Below the pieces are notes generated by a model. That model made no database searches, was not told where the DNA came from, and saw nothing but the letters and a program-made list of their open reading frames with translations. This document shows positions 45,159 to 56,960 of a stretch of DNA of 64,000 nt, piece after piece. Numbering within the stretch: the stretch's first letter is position 1; each line of letters starts with the position of its first letter. Made by a program: the position numbers and the translations under genes. Source of the stretch: Arthrobotrys musiformis. Lineage: Eukaryota; Ascomycota; Orbiliomycetes; Orbiliales; Orbiliaceae. The stretch covers positions 2,976,001 through 3,040,000 of the forward strand of contig JAVHJL010000008.1 in NCBI GenBank assembly GCA_036971715.1, written 5' to 3'.

Positions 45159-46764
45159 ATTATATAGTAGATTTTGTGTGTGAGGGAGGGAAGATTGCAA
45201 AAAAATAGCCTAACCTATAGTTTTAATCGGAAGCACCGGTGGTTTTAATTTTTCTATTGGTTGGAAAGCCAATTTTTCGCTTGATCCGGTAATTTCGAAA
45301 ATAGTTGTAAGAAATCGTATAGAGACTAGTCAAGGTATCAAGGTAATATGCAAATGTCACAGAATGGAAGAGATACTAATATGTATATAGATTAATATTT
45401 AAATTATTGCTTAATTTCTAAATATAGGATAGCGAATATAACAGTTTAAATAAACAAATAACAAAAAAAATAACATATTAAACTAGATAGGAGATAAATT
45501 TGTAAAGTAGATATTCGGGAATACAATATTAAACTGAATAGAATATAAGTTTGTGAATTAGATATTTAAATATAAAATATTAAATTAAACAAAAAATAAG
45601 TTTGAATTAGACATTTGGAGATATAAAATGCTGAACTGAATAATATATATTTCTATATAATAAATAAGTATATATAGTGAAATACTTTTTATGGGAAGTA
45701 TTAAAAGAGCAAAAGCTTTCTTTATATAAATTTTTATAATAAAATAATATTATTAATCTTTTTTCTATAAGTTTTAAAGTTTTGATTTGGGTGCTTTTTT
45801 ATTCTAGATTTATGGTTTATGTTATGTTATGTGGTTTTTCTTTTAATTATAGTATTATTTGGATATTTTTTATAATTATTCTGAGGGTTTTTTTGATTGT
45901 TTGGATTTCTGCTTAAAATCTTTTTGCTAGAATTGCTTTGTTATATAATTTTTTTCTTTAGTATTAATATTTTGTTGATGTTTTATTTTAAAGTTTAGTA
46001 TTGAGGTAAATTCCTTATTATATTAATATTTTTTTGCTGATTTTAGGTAATATAAATTTTTTGTAGTTGCTTTTTTATATGATTTTTGGAAGTTGTGGTT
46101 TTCTTAGATTTTGTTTAAATATTTTAGATTTTAAACTTTTTAATTTTAGTATATTATGGTCTTGGAATTGTTGTTTTTTTGGGTTTGATATAGGTATTTT
46201 TATTTCTTCTAATTCTGAGTTCTTTAAATTAGATTTTAGAAGATTATTGTTTATTTTTGTATCATTAGAGTTTTAAGGATATATTGTTGTATTTATAAAT
46301 TTTTTGTTATGTAGTTTTTCAAGATGTTTGATTTATAAAATTATTAAAAAAATTTCTAATAGATTGTATTAAATAGTTTTGGTTAATTTAATTTGCAGGT
46401 AAATGATTTTGTAGTATAAGCTAATATATATAAATTCTAATATTTAAAAATTAAAAAAATTTAAAATTAAAAATATATCTTAGGTGATGTTAAATAATTA
46501 AAGAATTTTAATTAATTCATTTAATTTTTTTAAATTATATAAGAAAAATATTAAAAAGTTAAATAAATTAAATAGCAAAACTAGGTTGGTTAGGATGGGA
46601 TTTATAAAAATTATCAAATAATTTCTGAGTATAAATAATATTAGATATAGGTTGCTAAATAAGTTTATTCTAATTTTTTTATTAAATAAGATACTAAAAC
46701 TTTTGATAATATAATTATAAATTTAAGATTTTTTTAATTTTGTATTCTTTTTTGTCGTTGATGG
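45159..46764. repeat. A/T-rich, RIP-like degraded DNA
   Basis: From about 45350 the sequence is very A/T-rich, with G but few C on the plus strand near 45780-46300 and no intact gene. It is probably mutated retrotransposon DNA continuing beyond the TIR element at 46767, but no domain could be recognised with confidence. Confidence 0.55.
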
Positions 46765-46766
46765 TA

Positions 46767-47648
46767 CATCAGGAAAAAAACACATTTTTTTTTGTGTGGT
46801 GTTTGACCCAGGATGGGCAGGATGGCAGGATGGAAACCTGCCTTCCGGATGGAAGCCCTTTCGTAGGATGGAGAACCTTCCATCCGATGGAAACCCCTCC
46901 ATCGGATGGAAAAGCTTGGCATTATAAAAAAAAAATAAAAAATAAAAAAACAATAATAATAATAACAATAATAATAATAATAATATAAATAATTACGTAA
47001 TTAAGACAAAATTTAGAATATCGAATAAATGAATTTTCATTAATTTTATATTAATTATATATAATCTACTAAATATCTAACATAAATAAGTATACGAAAT
47101 TCTATATAAAAAAATAGAATTCTATAGAATTCTATAGAATTTTACAAATAATAATAATATAACTGTGATAAAACTAAAATTAAAAAACAATTTAAGAGAA
47201 ATAAAAATTATATATTAAAAAAAAAAAAAAAAAATTAAAAATAAAAAAAAAAAAAAAGAAATTTCTAAGTTATTTTTTATATATAAAAAATTTTTTTTTT
47301 TTTTTTCTAAGTTGTTTTTTATATATAAATATTTTTTTTTTTTTTTTTTTTTTTGGTGGTGGTGGTGGTGGTGGTGAAGAGAAAAGGATCAAGTTTTTGT
47401 TTTCACCAAAAATGAAAAAGAGAATAATTTATATTATTTTTTTTATTTACATTTAATTATTTGATTTAGGATAACAAAATCAAACATTTCGAACAACACA
47501 TTAATAACACATTAAAAATATAATAATATATTATTTTTAATGTGGTGTTTGCTTTTAAGGAACAAGATGGAGCGCGATGGAGCGCGATGGAGCGGGATGG
47601 AAGGCCTTCCATCCGATGGAAGGATGGAGGTGTGTTTTTTTCCTGATG
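46767..47648 (+). mobile_element. Non-autonomous TIR element, copy A
   Basis: 882 bases bounded by inverted ends CATCAGGAAAAAAACACA (left) and the complementary TGTGTTTTTTTCCTGATG (right, with one extra G step at TGTG). It is flanked by TA on both sides (46765-46766 and 47649-47650), compatible with a TA target duplication. Inside each end are GGATGG-rich subterminal repeats and small palindromes such as TTCCATCCGATGGAA. Near the right end a 10-base unit GATGGAGCGC is repeated (47566-47600). The middle holds A and T homopolymers and a GGT microsatellite at 47355-47375. No transposase frame. An almost complete second copy lies inverted at 50824-51683. Confidence 0.85.
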
Positions 47649-47817
47649 TAATTAGTAGAAATCATTTTTTATAATTTTAATTAGGGAAAGCATTTTTTAG
47701 TGCAAAATAAAGTAGATTAATATAAAAAATTAAATAAATTTTTATTGATAGAGGGAATGCTAGTTTATATGTTTGTTTTTCTATAAATTTAAGGATTTAA
47801 AATGGACTTTTTATTTT

Positions 47818-48488
47818 TGTTACACCTTGCCCAGGTCTCCTTGGCAGGATTTCTAAACAAGCTTAGCACCTTGCTGGTTTCTCAATTCTATTGATTCAGA
47901 TCTTTTAGAGGGAACAATTAGTATTTGGTGGAATTAATAAAGTTATATATAGAAAGTGTAATACAGTAGAATAAGTAAAAGACTTATAAGATTATTTTAA
48001 GGTTTTATTATTGGGTAGTGAATTAGTAAAGATAGTTGATAAGTTGATTGATGAAGTTCTAAGAAAGATCTAAGAACTGCTATTATTTAAGGGATTTTAA
48101 ATATATAATGAAGTTTCCATATAAAAAGCAAATTGCATATAAAATCATTGCTTGTTTAGTTGTTTATTGCTTGTTTCTTGAAGACAAGCATATTGACGAA
48201 CAATAAGTTGTTATATATGTGTTATAATAAATATTGCATAAGGAACAGGATGGGCCAGTGATTAGGATTTCTGCTGGTCGAACAAAACTGAATGTGTTGT
48301 GTTAAAACAACATATTTTACATAATGCAGAAAATGGATTCATTTCCTCCAAACGAATGTTTACAAGATGAATAAACAAATTATGAACTAAATCTTTCTGT
48401 GAGATAAATGGAGTGCAGAATCAGAAGCATGTTTGTCGCGCCAAGCCATATGCTTAATTGAGACTAGTCATATGGTGTGGGCGTGACA
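47818..48488 (+). mobile_element. Solo LTR 1 with perfect 5-bp target duplication
   Basis: 671 bases beginning TGTTACACCTTGCCCAGG and ending GGGCGTGACA, the TG...CA form of retrotransposon LTRs. The direct repeat ATTTT flanks it on both sides (47813-47817 and 48489-48493). A second copy lies in the opposite orientation at 52320-52991. No internal retroelement sequence in matching orientation adjoins it, so it is read as a solo LTR left by recombination between the two LTRs of a full element. Confidence 0.88.
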
Positions 48489-48493
48489 ATTTT

Positions 48494-50823
48494 ATTAAAT
48501 AGTTTAGGGTAAGGTTTTGTTGTTTTGATATTTTTTATGTTAAGCTAAACATAATCTTTTTTTTTATGTTTAATTGTTGACTGTTTTTGTTTATTTGCTT
48601 ATTTTTGTTGAATTTGTATAGTATGGTTGATTTTTGTATAAAAAACTTTTTATAGATCTGATATTTGTTAAACGAATTTTATGACTTTTTAATTTTTAGC
48701 AAATTTCCTAAGTTTTTGAAATTTAAAAATAATTGGATTTCACCCATAATTTACAGCAAATAAAAAAATATTAATAATATCAAATATTTTATTATTATAA
48801 AAATATTTGGTTAGGGGTAGTTATTTTATCTAATTATTTTGTTAGTAATTAATATATATTCTAAAATACTATTCTATTATGGTGTTGATGTGTTTTGTTT
48901 AATTGTTTGTTTAAGAATAATAAGCAATACTAAGTTAATAATAAATCTTTAAATAATTATTAATTTTATTCTAGAATTTATTAAAGAAATTTTTTTTTTA
49001 TTTAATATAATTTTTTTAAATAATTTGTATAATTTTTAGATATTTTTTAAGAAAATTTTGGTTAGTTTTTTGGTACTTAATTTTTTCGTGGTGGGGGTTA
49101 AATAAATTATTTTTAAAAATTTATTGATAATAATTAAAATTACATTGTATTCTTCTAATTTTGGTAGCTTGGTGATGAGATTAAAAAAAATATTTTACTA
49201 GTTTTTTTTTAAAATTTGGAGTGATTGTAATAATTTTTAAAATGTATTTTTTGGGGTTTTGGTGTGTTTGTATATATGGCAATTATTGATATATTAATTT
49301 ATATCTTTTTTAAATCCTATTTATGTATATTTTTTTTAAACTAGTTCTAATGTTTTTGCTTTTCCTAGATGTTTTGCAATTAAATAGTTATAATACTATT
49401 ATAAAATTTTCTTATAAATCTTTTTGTTATTGGGTATTATTCTTCTACTATTATAATAAAATTCTCCTTTTTATTTTTCCATTTTTAAGATTTTTGTTTT
49501 AGAATATCATTTATTTTTATTTTTTAAAATTTTTATAAAATTTTAAATATATATATTTTTAAATATTACTATTTTCTAATTTTTTTACATTATTATAATA
49601 CCAATTTATTAAATTTTTTTAAATAATATAAATATTTGAATTTGATTTTTAATATGCTTATCTTTTTTTTTTAAAAAAAAGTTTTTTAACTTTTAAATTA
49701 ATACATTAGCTTTAATATTAATTTTTCCTAAAATAAAAGAGATTTTAAAATTAAAACAAAATAAAAATTTTATTTATTCTACTTATTTTTGTTTTAAATA
49801 TTATTTAATCATAAAATATTCTAAATTCTTATAATTTGTTAAAATATGCATCTATATATAAATATTTATTAAATATTATTTTTAATTTTTAAATGCCTAA
49901 ATGACTAATAGAAAATTTTTATTATAAATGTTATAATTATATTTTGTAAAAGTTATCTTTTTTGATTTATAGACTATAGGATGTTATAGTTTATTTTTAT
50001 ATTTCTAAAAAAATATTACTATATATATAAAATTTAAAGTGTTTATTTTAATTTTTGTTTTTAGTATAAAGTTTTAGTGTTTAAGTATTGGTTTAATAAT
50101 AAATATTTGTTGGAGTGTTTGGAAAGTATTTTTTTTGATTTTTTTTTATTAGAATATTTTATTTTTTTTAGTCAAATTGTAGAGAGGTTTGGTGATTTTT
50201 GTGTAATTTTTAATAAAGTGTTTATAAAAGTTTATAAAATTTAAAAAAGATTATATTTTTTTAATAGTTTTTGGTTTTTTTTTTTTTTAATTTTTTTTAA
50301 TTGAATATGTTTTAAATTTTAATTAGATTTATTTTGATATTATTACTATTAATAATATATTCTAAAAATTTTATTTCTTTAGTAAAAAATTTATATTTAA
50401 ATAATTTAATGTAAAGATCTATTTTTTGCAGAACTTTTATAATTTTTCTAATATAGTGAATATATTTTTTTTTAAAATTACTGTAGATATAAATATTATC
50501 TAAATATACTATATAGAATTTATTTAAAAAAAGTTATAAAATTTTATTAATATATACTTAAAATATTATTAAAATGTTAGGTAATTTGAAATATACTACT
50601 TGGAATTTGAAGTATTTATATTTTATACAAAAGGTTGTTTTTTCTTTATCTTTTTTTACAATTTTAATATGGTTATATGCGTTGTAAATATTTAGATAAA
50701 TAAAATACTTAATTTTCTTAAATTAATTTAGAATTTTATTAATTTTAAACAAAAAATATTAATTTTTAATAATTATAGTATTAAGTTTCTTTTAATTTAT
50801 ATAAAATTGTAATCCTCTATTTT
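48494..50823 (-). mobile_element. RIP-degraded Ty3/Gypsy retrotransposon pol region
   Basis: Very A/T-rich and full of stops, but minus-strand translations still show Ty3/Gypsy landmarks in the right order. Reverse transcriptase lies at about 50650-50340, with IVYLDNIYIYS in place of the usual YLDD box and its flanking residues. The connection segment SFLNFINFYKHFI follows at about 50270-50090. An integrase-like VILIIINKF core is at about 49160-49080. Asp-to-Asn changes and TAA/TAG stops in place of Trp or Gln are what C-to-T and G-to-A mutation produces. The element is dead. Its own LTRs are not identified: the neighbouring solo LTRs have their own target duplications and do not face as a pair. 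Confidence 0.8.
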
Positions 50824-51095
50824 CATCAGGAAAAAAACACACCTCCATCCTTCCATCCCGCTCCATTGCGCTCCATTGCGCTCCATCTTGTTCCTTAAAA
50901 GCAAATATTATATTAAAAATAATGTGTTGTTATATTTTTAATGTGTTGTTAATGTGTTGTTTGAAATGTTTGATTTTGTTATTCTAAATCAAGTAATTAA
51001 ATGTAAATAAAAAAAATAATATAAATTATTCTTTTTTTTATTTTTGGTGAAAATAAAAATTTGATTCTTTTCTTTTTACTACCACCACCACCACT

Positions 51096-51126
<31 letters not shown>

Positions 51127-51683
51127 TTATATATAAAAAATAATTTACAAAAAAAAAAAAATTTTTTATATATAAAAAATAACAGAAATTTCTTTTTTTT
51201 TTTTTTTTTTTTTAATTTTTTTTTTTTTTTTTAATATATAATTTTTATTTCTCTTAAATTGTTTTTTAATTTTAATTTTATCACAATTATATTATTATTA
51301 TTTGTAAAATTTTATAGAATTCTATAGAATTCTATTTTTTTATATAGAATTTTGTATATTTATTTATGTTAGATATTTAATAGATTATATATAATTAATA
51401 TAAAATTAATGAAAATTTATTTATTTGATATTCTAAATTTTGTCTTAATTACGTAATTATTTATATTATTATTATTATTATTGTTATTATTATTATTGTT
51501 TTTTTATTTTTTTATTTTTTTTTTATAATGCCAAGCTTTTCCATCCGATGGAGGGGTTTCCATCGGATGGAAGGTTCTCCATCCTACGAAAGGGCTTCCA
51601 TCCGGAAGGCAGGTTTCCATCCTGCCATCCTGCCCATCCTGGGTCAAACACCACACAAAAAAAAATGTGTTTTTTTCCTGATG
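50824..51683 (-). mobile_element. Non-autonomous TIR element, copy B (inverted)
   Basis: 860 bases bounded by CATCAGGAAAAAAACACA and its complement, nearly identical to copy A read in reverse. The GATGG-type repeats appear as CCATTGCGCT units near 50860-50885, where one CG of copy A is TG. The GGT microsatellite is shorter and the A and T runs differ in length. It is flanked by TT (or TTT) on both sides rather than TA. It interrupts the degraded Ty3/Gypsy block. No open frame large enough for a transposase. Confidence 0.85.
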
Positions 51684-52319
51684 TTTCTTAAAAATAAAGA
51701 AAATAGGTGCTTTTTATAAGTTATTAAATTTTTAAATAAAATTTTTTATTATATATTTTTTAATTTATAACTTAAAAATTTTAAGATGTTTTTTACTTAT
51801 TAGTTGTAATGGTTTTTAGATTAATTAAGTTTTTAATATTATTAGTATTTTTATATTTTTTTTTATTATAAGAATAAAATATATTTTTTCTTTTTTAAGA
51901 AAACTTCTTTTAAATTTTAAAATTTTTTAGGAAATTTAATAATTTTTTTAGTTTTGATTTTATTATTAACATAAGTAATTTGCTTTTATTTTTATTTTAA
52001 TTTATAGATAGTAAAAATTAGTTTTTGTTTCATAATTTATTTAAAAGTTTTTATAATACTAAAAAAATAATTCTAAATAATAATCATATAATAATATATT
52101 TTTTAAGCAATTTTTTCTAAAATTATTTAATTTTAATTTTAAAAAAAAAAATAATTATTATTTTAAACTAAATAAGAATTTTCTAATTTATAAATACTTA
52201 AAAAATAAAATTACTTTTTTATTTAAAAAAGTGTATATAGCTAGTTTTAAGGATAAAAAAAAAGCTAAAAAAACTAAAGATTTAATTATAATAATAATTA
52301 AAAAAAAAATTAAGTTATT
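51684..52319. repeat. A/T-rich degraded DNA between TIR copy B and solo LTR 2
   Basis: Very A/T-rich, without an intact frame. By position it is probably the upstream (gag/protease side) part of the same minus-strand Ty3/Gypsy relic, but no motif was recognised. Confidence 0.45.
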
Positions 52320-52991
52320 TGTCACGCCCACACCATATGACTGTTCCCAGTTAGGCATATGGCTTAGCGCGACAAACATGCTTCTAATTCTGCATTTCAA
52401 TTATTCTACAGAAAGATTTAGTTCATAATTTGTTTATTCATCTTGTAAACATTTGTTCAGAGGGAATGAATCTATTTCCTACATCATGTAGAATATGTTA
52501 TTTAACACAACACATTCGGTTTTGTTTGACCAACGGAAATCTTAGCTACTGGTCTATTCTGTTTCTTATGTAATATTTATTATAACATATGTACGACATC
52601 TTGTTGCTTGTTAATGTGCTCGTCTCTAAGAGACGAGCAACGAACAACCAGATAAGTAATAATTTTATATATAATTTATCTTTTATATAAAAACTTTATC
52701 ATATATTTAAGATTCTCTTAAACAATAATAGTTCTTAGATTTTTTTTTAAAACTCCATCAGTCAACTTATCAACTACCTTTACTAGTTCACTACCCAATA
52801 GTAAAGCCTTAAAATAGTTTTATAAGTCTTTTATTTATTCTATTATATTATACTTTCTATATACAATTTTATTAGTTCCACCGAATACTGATTGTTCCCT
52901 CTAAGAGATCTGAACCAATAGAGTTGAGAAACTAGCAAGGTGCTAGGCTTGTTTGGGAATCCTGCCAAGGAGACCTGGGCAAGGTGTAACA
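52320..52991 (-). mobile_element. Solo LTR 2 with perfect 5-bp target duplication (inverted)
   Basis: 672 bases from TGTCACGCCC to GGTGTAACA, the reverse complement of solo LTR 1 with scattered transition differences. The direct repeat TTATT flanks it (52315-52319 and 52992-52996). Different target duplications at the two LTRs show two independent insertions rather than the two ends of one element. Confidence 0.88.
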
Positions 52992-54060
52992 TTATTATTA
53001 GAAAAAAAGAAAGATAATAATAAAGGGGTATTTTTTTAAAAAAAAAGATAAGTTTATAATAATTAAGGTATATTAATTTGTATATTTAAACTTTATATAT
53101 TCATATAATATCAGTATTATTTTTATAATATTTTGATTTTTATTAAAGATATATGTATGCTAATTTATGCAAATATTCAAATATAGATTATAATAGTGTT
53201 AATCCTTCTTAAGCTTTTTATTTTCACAGATAATAAATTACTTTTATAATTATTTAAAAAGAATTTACTTAATTTACCCAATTTTAGGAAATGGGTATAA
53301 GAATTAGTAAAAAACAAAAATTTATTGAAAGGGTGGGATAAAGCCAAATTTATAAAAAAGTCAAAAACCAAATTATAAAAATTTTATAATAAAATATTTT
53401 AAATTAAAGCTTTGTACATAATCACAAACAAAAATATTATGCTAATTAAAGTAGAAATTTCTATAAAATATTTTTAGTATAGATTTTAGTAACTTATTTA
53501 ATCACTAATAAGAAGTCGAAAATAAGAAAAATTAAAATAACAATATTGATATTAGTAAATATAAGTATTTTGTAAATAATTAAATTAAAACACAGATTGA
53601 TTAGATATCTAGTTTAATATTATATTTATTATAAATTTTAAGCTTATTTAAACTTATTAATAATAATAATATATGCAAAAAATCTCTCAAAACTTACTAT
53701 AATGTTTGATAATATATATACATATACAATAAAAATAGAAGGTTCCAGCAAAAGCTAGTTCGATAAACCAATCTTCTCAAATTTTAAATTACAATACTTT
53801 GACCAGATAGATAATCTATATAAGCTCTGTTTTTTCTTAGAAACAATAAAACCTTTTTTTTTCTATTATTTATACATTCAACCAAAATACAATATCACAG
53901 TACAGATATTGTTCTCAGAAGAGAAAAGGTAATTGTAAACATTTTCCGAAAAGTTTATTTGCTCTTTCCAATTTAACCTCGTAAACAAGTTTGAATAATT
54001 AAATTGTAAAATTTTGTGTAAAAATGTTGGAATACCGCATTCTTATCACCACGCTTTCCA
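52992..54060. repeat. A/T-rich, RIP-like degraded DNA
   Basis: Strongly A/T-rich without a gene. A 64-codon minus-strand frame at 53177-53371 is hydrophobic and could be a mutated retroelement fragment, but the match is too weak to name. Composition returns to normal near 54060. Confidence 0.5.
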
Positions 54061-54750
54061 AGCTCAAAATTTATAATACATTTAATAAGTGAATAACCTC
54101 ACCCATTATTTCTATACTAAGCCAAGGTAGAATAAATCATAAAAGGTGGTATGTTCCTTGTGATTTATATTTTATACTACTACGGAGGTAACCACACAGC
54201 AACTTTCTGAAGTTTTGGTCGTGTAGGCATTATGGCAGATTGAATCTGCCTTGACCTTCAAGGAGAATGGTGGGATGAAGAGTTGGAAGCTTAGATTTGA
54301 GACGAAAGCGAAGAAGGGTGGGCCTTGATATAGCCTAGGTTGAATCTAAGAATCTTTCGATTGAGCTGATGTAATACGCCTAAGAGAACTTGAACTGGTG
54401 GATCCTTTACCTAATGTGTATGATCTATTCGCATGAAGTATACTGTTTGCCCTGGTATCGTACCCAGACATCACAAGTTTGTCCCCTCTTTATGTACGGT
54501 TGTTTAGTCTATAAAGCATAGTAGGCTCTATTCCTCCCCTTTTATCACTTATAAATACTGAAATAGCTAATGGGACCTTTTGAATAGTCTCGGGACCTTC
54601 TTTTGAACAACGGAAAGGGGTAATAAGGATCGTTTACGGAAAAACGCTCCCAAGTAAGTTAGAAAATTCGTCTTTTTCGCGGACAACTTTTTCATCCGGT
54701 TCTGTTAGTTCCAAAATAGATGGGATGTAATTTAAAAGAAATGGAATTCG
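54061..54750. other. Intergenic, nothing recognised
   Basis: No supported gene or repeat. Confidence 0.4.
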
Positions 54751-54759
54751 AAATACTTA

Positions 54760-55320
54760 CTATTTGTAATGCAAGATCAATAAGGTACTTTGGTGCGCTT
54801 ATTCCTCTGTCCATCTAAATCTTAGAACTCCTTTGCTTGTTGTTCCTTTAAACCCAAGATTTGCTCCGTTTTCTGTTTTCTAGTATCTAAAACTTCATGT
54901 TAAGTTGATTTTAAGGCTTCTGCCTCCTGTTCGTCAAACTTCTTTGTTTTATATCTTTCTAAACTTGAGACTTTGTGTAAACTAGATGTGGAGGCCTTTG
55001 TTTTCGATTCTGCCTCTATTTTCGAATCCCATTTTTTTTTTCTTCAATCTAACTTTTACTTTACTTTGCTCAAAGCCCAAAAAAAAACTATTTATTCTGA
55101 TTTGGCTCATTGAGAAATTTTGTTGCTTTTAGCATATCGTAAACTACTGATTTCATCGTTGGAGACCAAACAAGGAACTCTGGGAGATTTGAAGGATGTT
55201 CCAGCCTGCTCTGTGTCTTACCCTGTCTGGCCCTGTCTAAATGCAAATGCCAGTGTTCGTCTAATCTTGATTGGTCTCGTATTGTATCGGAGTAGAACGG
55301 TGAACGGTTGGGGTTCAACC
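54760..55320 (-). pseudogene. Stop-interrupted coding-like stretch, Lys/Glu-rich
   Basis: The minus strand reads for about 180 codons with a protein-like, charged, probably helical composition (for example DSKIEAESKTKAS and LGLKEQQAKEF) but is broken by several TAA/TAG stops. The upstream end is the 76-codon frame at 55088-55318. Family unknown; it may be the remnant of a coiled-coil protein or of a transposon-encoded protein. Confidence 0.3.
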
Positions 55321-55439
55321 TTTACTATAGTAACTATCGCCAATTAAGTTAGAAAATAGGGGGACGTGTGTAATATAAGCAGCGCAAGTGCGTAGGAATT
55401 ATAGTAACGGTGAACCAGGTTCCATGACAGTTGTACTCG

Positions 55440-56960
55440 CTAGGGTATAGTGGTGGTGAAGCAGGCTCTAGACTTTCTTCAAAACGAAGCTAGATTGTAG
55501 AGAGTTACGGGAGTCCATCTTGCTGCACACCTTGGGCTGGACAAAACCGTTATCGCCTCAGTTGAATTCGTGAAAGTAGATGTTGTCTTGATACGAAGGC
55601 CAGCAATGGCCAGACACCACTATTATTTGCCATAGCGGCTGATCAAGAGGCAGTAGTAGAGCTACTACTGGAAACGGCTGCTGAAATAGACTACCAATAC
55701 ACGCTGTGGCGGCCGGATACGGTAGATCCCAAACGGAGGCAGTATATATCAATGATGAGATCGGCTATACGGGGGTCTCATCTTGCGGACGATAAGAGAA
55801 CGCCATTGTCACATGCCGCGGAGTTGGAAAACACGTCTGTGGTAAAGCTATTGTTTGAAGGAGGCGCCAACAAAAATCTCAAAGGCGACTTTGGTCGGAT
55901 GCCGCAGAGAATGGGTACAAATCGATAGTAAACATCCTGCTTGAAAAGGGTGCCGACATAAGGTTTAAAGACAAGGATGGTATGACGCCAGTATCACAAG
56001 CTGTTGAAAGCGGACATGTAGAGATGGTTAAACTACTCGTGAAGAAGGGTGCCAATTTGGACGCCGAAGGTAGAGGTGGCATGACGGCACTAGCCTAGGC
56101 TGCATATTTCGGGAAAGAAGTTATGGTAAAGTTATTACTCGAGGAGGGGGCTGACTTTGAATGTAAAGGCAGCATGTCTGGTTGTACACCACTATTACTA
56201 GCCGTAAAATCCGGGCATGAGGAGGTGGTGAAGCCGCTATTCGAAAACGGCGCGTTCTTGGAATCCAGGGACCATCAAATTGGTACTACGCCACTAAACT
56301 GCTTCTTCTGGATACGAGAGAGTGGTGGAGCTCCTGCTGGAAAATGGCGCTGAACCGGAGTCCCGATCTAACAAGGGTTTTGCGCCGCTCGTCCAGGCCG
56401 CGGTTGGGGGCTACGATGCAGCAGTAATGCTGCTTTTGGCACAAAAAAAAGGTCAACCCGGATGATGAGTTTGGACCTGGTTCGACGCCCCTCTTTGTAG
56501 CCGCATCAAAGGGACACCGGCAAGTGGTAGAGACATTACTTGAGACCGATTCTGTCAACCCGAACTACAAGGGTGTCCCCGATATGACACCACTAGGTAT
56601 GGCTGCATTAAACGGCTATGGTCAAGTGATAGAAGTATTGCTCGCGACTGGTGCTATCGATCTAACCTGGAAAAGTGCTGATGGTGAAACAATAATATCA
56701 ACAGCGACTTCGTTTGGACATGAACCAGTCGTGAAGCTCTTTCTCATGAAGGACTGCTTCGATTTGAATTTAAAAGACAAAAACGGTCGAACGCCACTGT
56801 TTCATGCAGTAACAGGGCGGTAGTGGGACTATTATTAGAAGCTGGCGTCGACTCAAACTCTAGAGATAAAGATGCCCTCCGGTTCCGGCAACAGGGTAGA
56901 GATATAAAGTTGCACGATATATCATCCTCAAGAATCCGTAACGTAGTGTAGCTATTTGCC
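55440..56960 (+). pseudogene. Ankyrin-repeat pseudogene, probable 3' part of a NACHT-ankyrin NLR
   Basis: About ten ankyrin repeats can be read by changing frame: TPL.xAA..GH..VV..LLE.GA patterns such as VVELLLET, MVKLLVKKGANLD, MVKLLLEEGADFE and VVETLLET. The start, with ALDFLQNEA and G.TGVHLAAHLGL, is the junction seen between the NACHT region and ankyrins in fungal STAND proteins. It is broken by an in-frame TAG at 56096-56098 and by frameshifts near 55900, near 56300, in a run of A at about 56441-56449 and near 56815. No NACHT P-loop remains upstream. Such proteins act in non-self recognition and regulated cell death in fungi; this copy cannot be functional as read. Confidence 0.75.

Noticed and set aside
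46723..46988. Short frames on both strands at the GGATGG-rich end of TIR copy A (and 51528-51719 in copy B)
   Set aside because: They come from repetitive palindromic sequence, are not conserved as protein and end within the element.
47220..47375. A/T homopolymers and GGT repeats as a possible CRISPR-like or satellite array
   Set aside because: Simple low-complexity sequence inside the TIR element, without unique spacers.
46767..52991. One large inverted duplication containing both TIR copies and both LTRs
   Set aside because: The order is TIR, LTR, then TIR, LTR rather than the mirror order, and each LTR has its own different target duplication, so these are separate insertions.
47818..52991. 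The two LTRs as the ends of the Ty3/Gypsy relic between them
   Set aside because: LTRs of one element must be in the same orientation; these are opposite.
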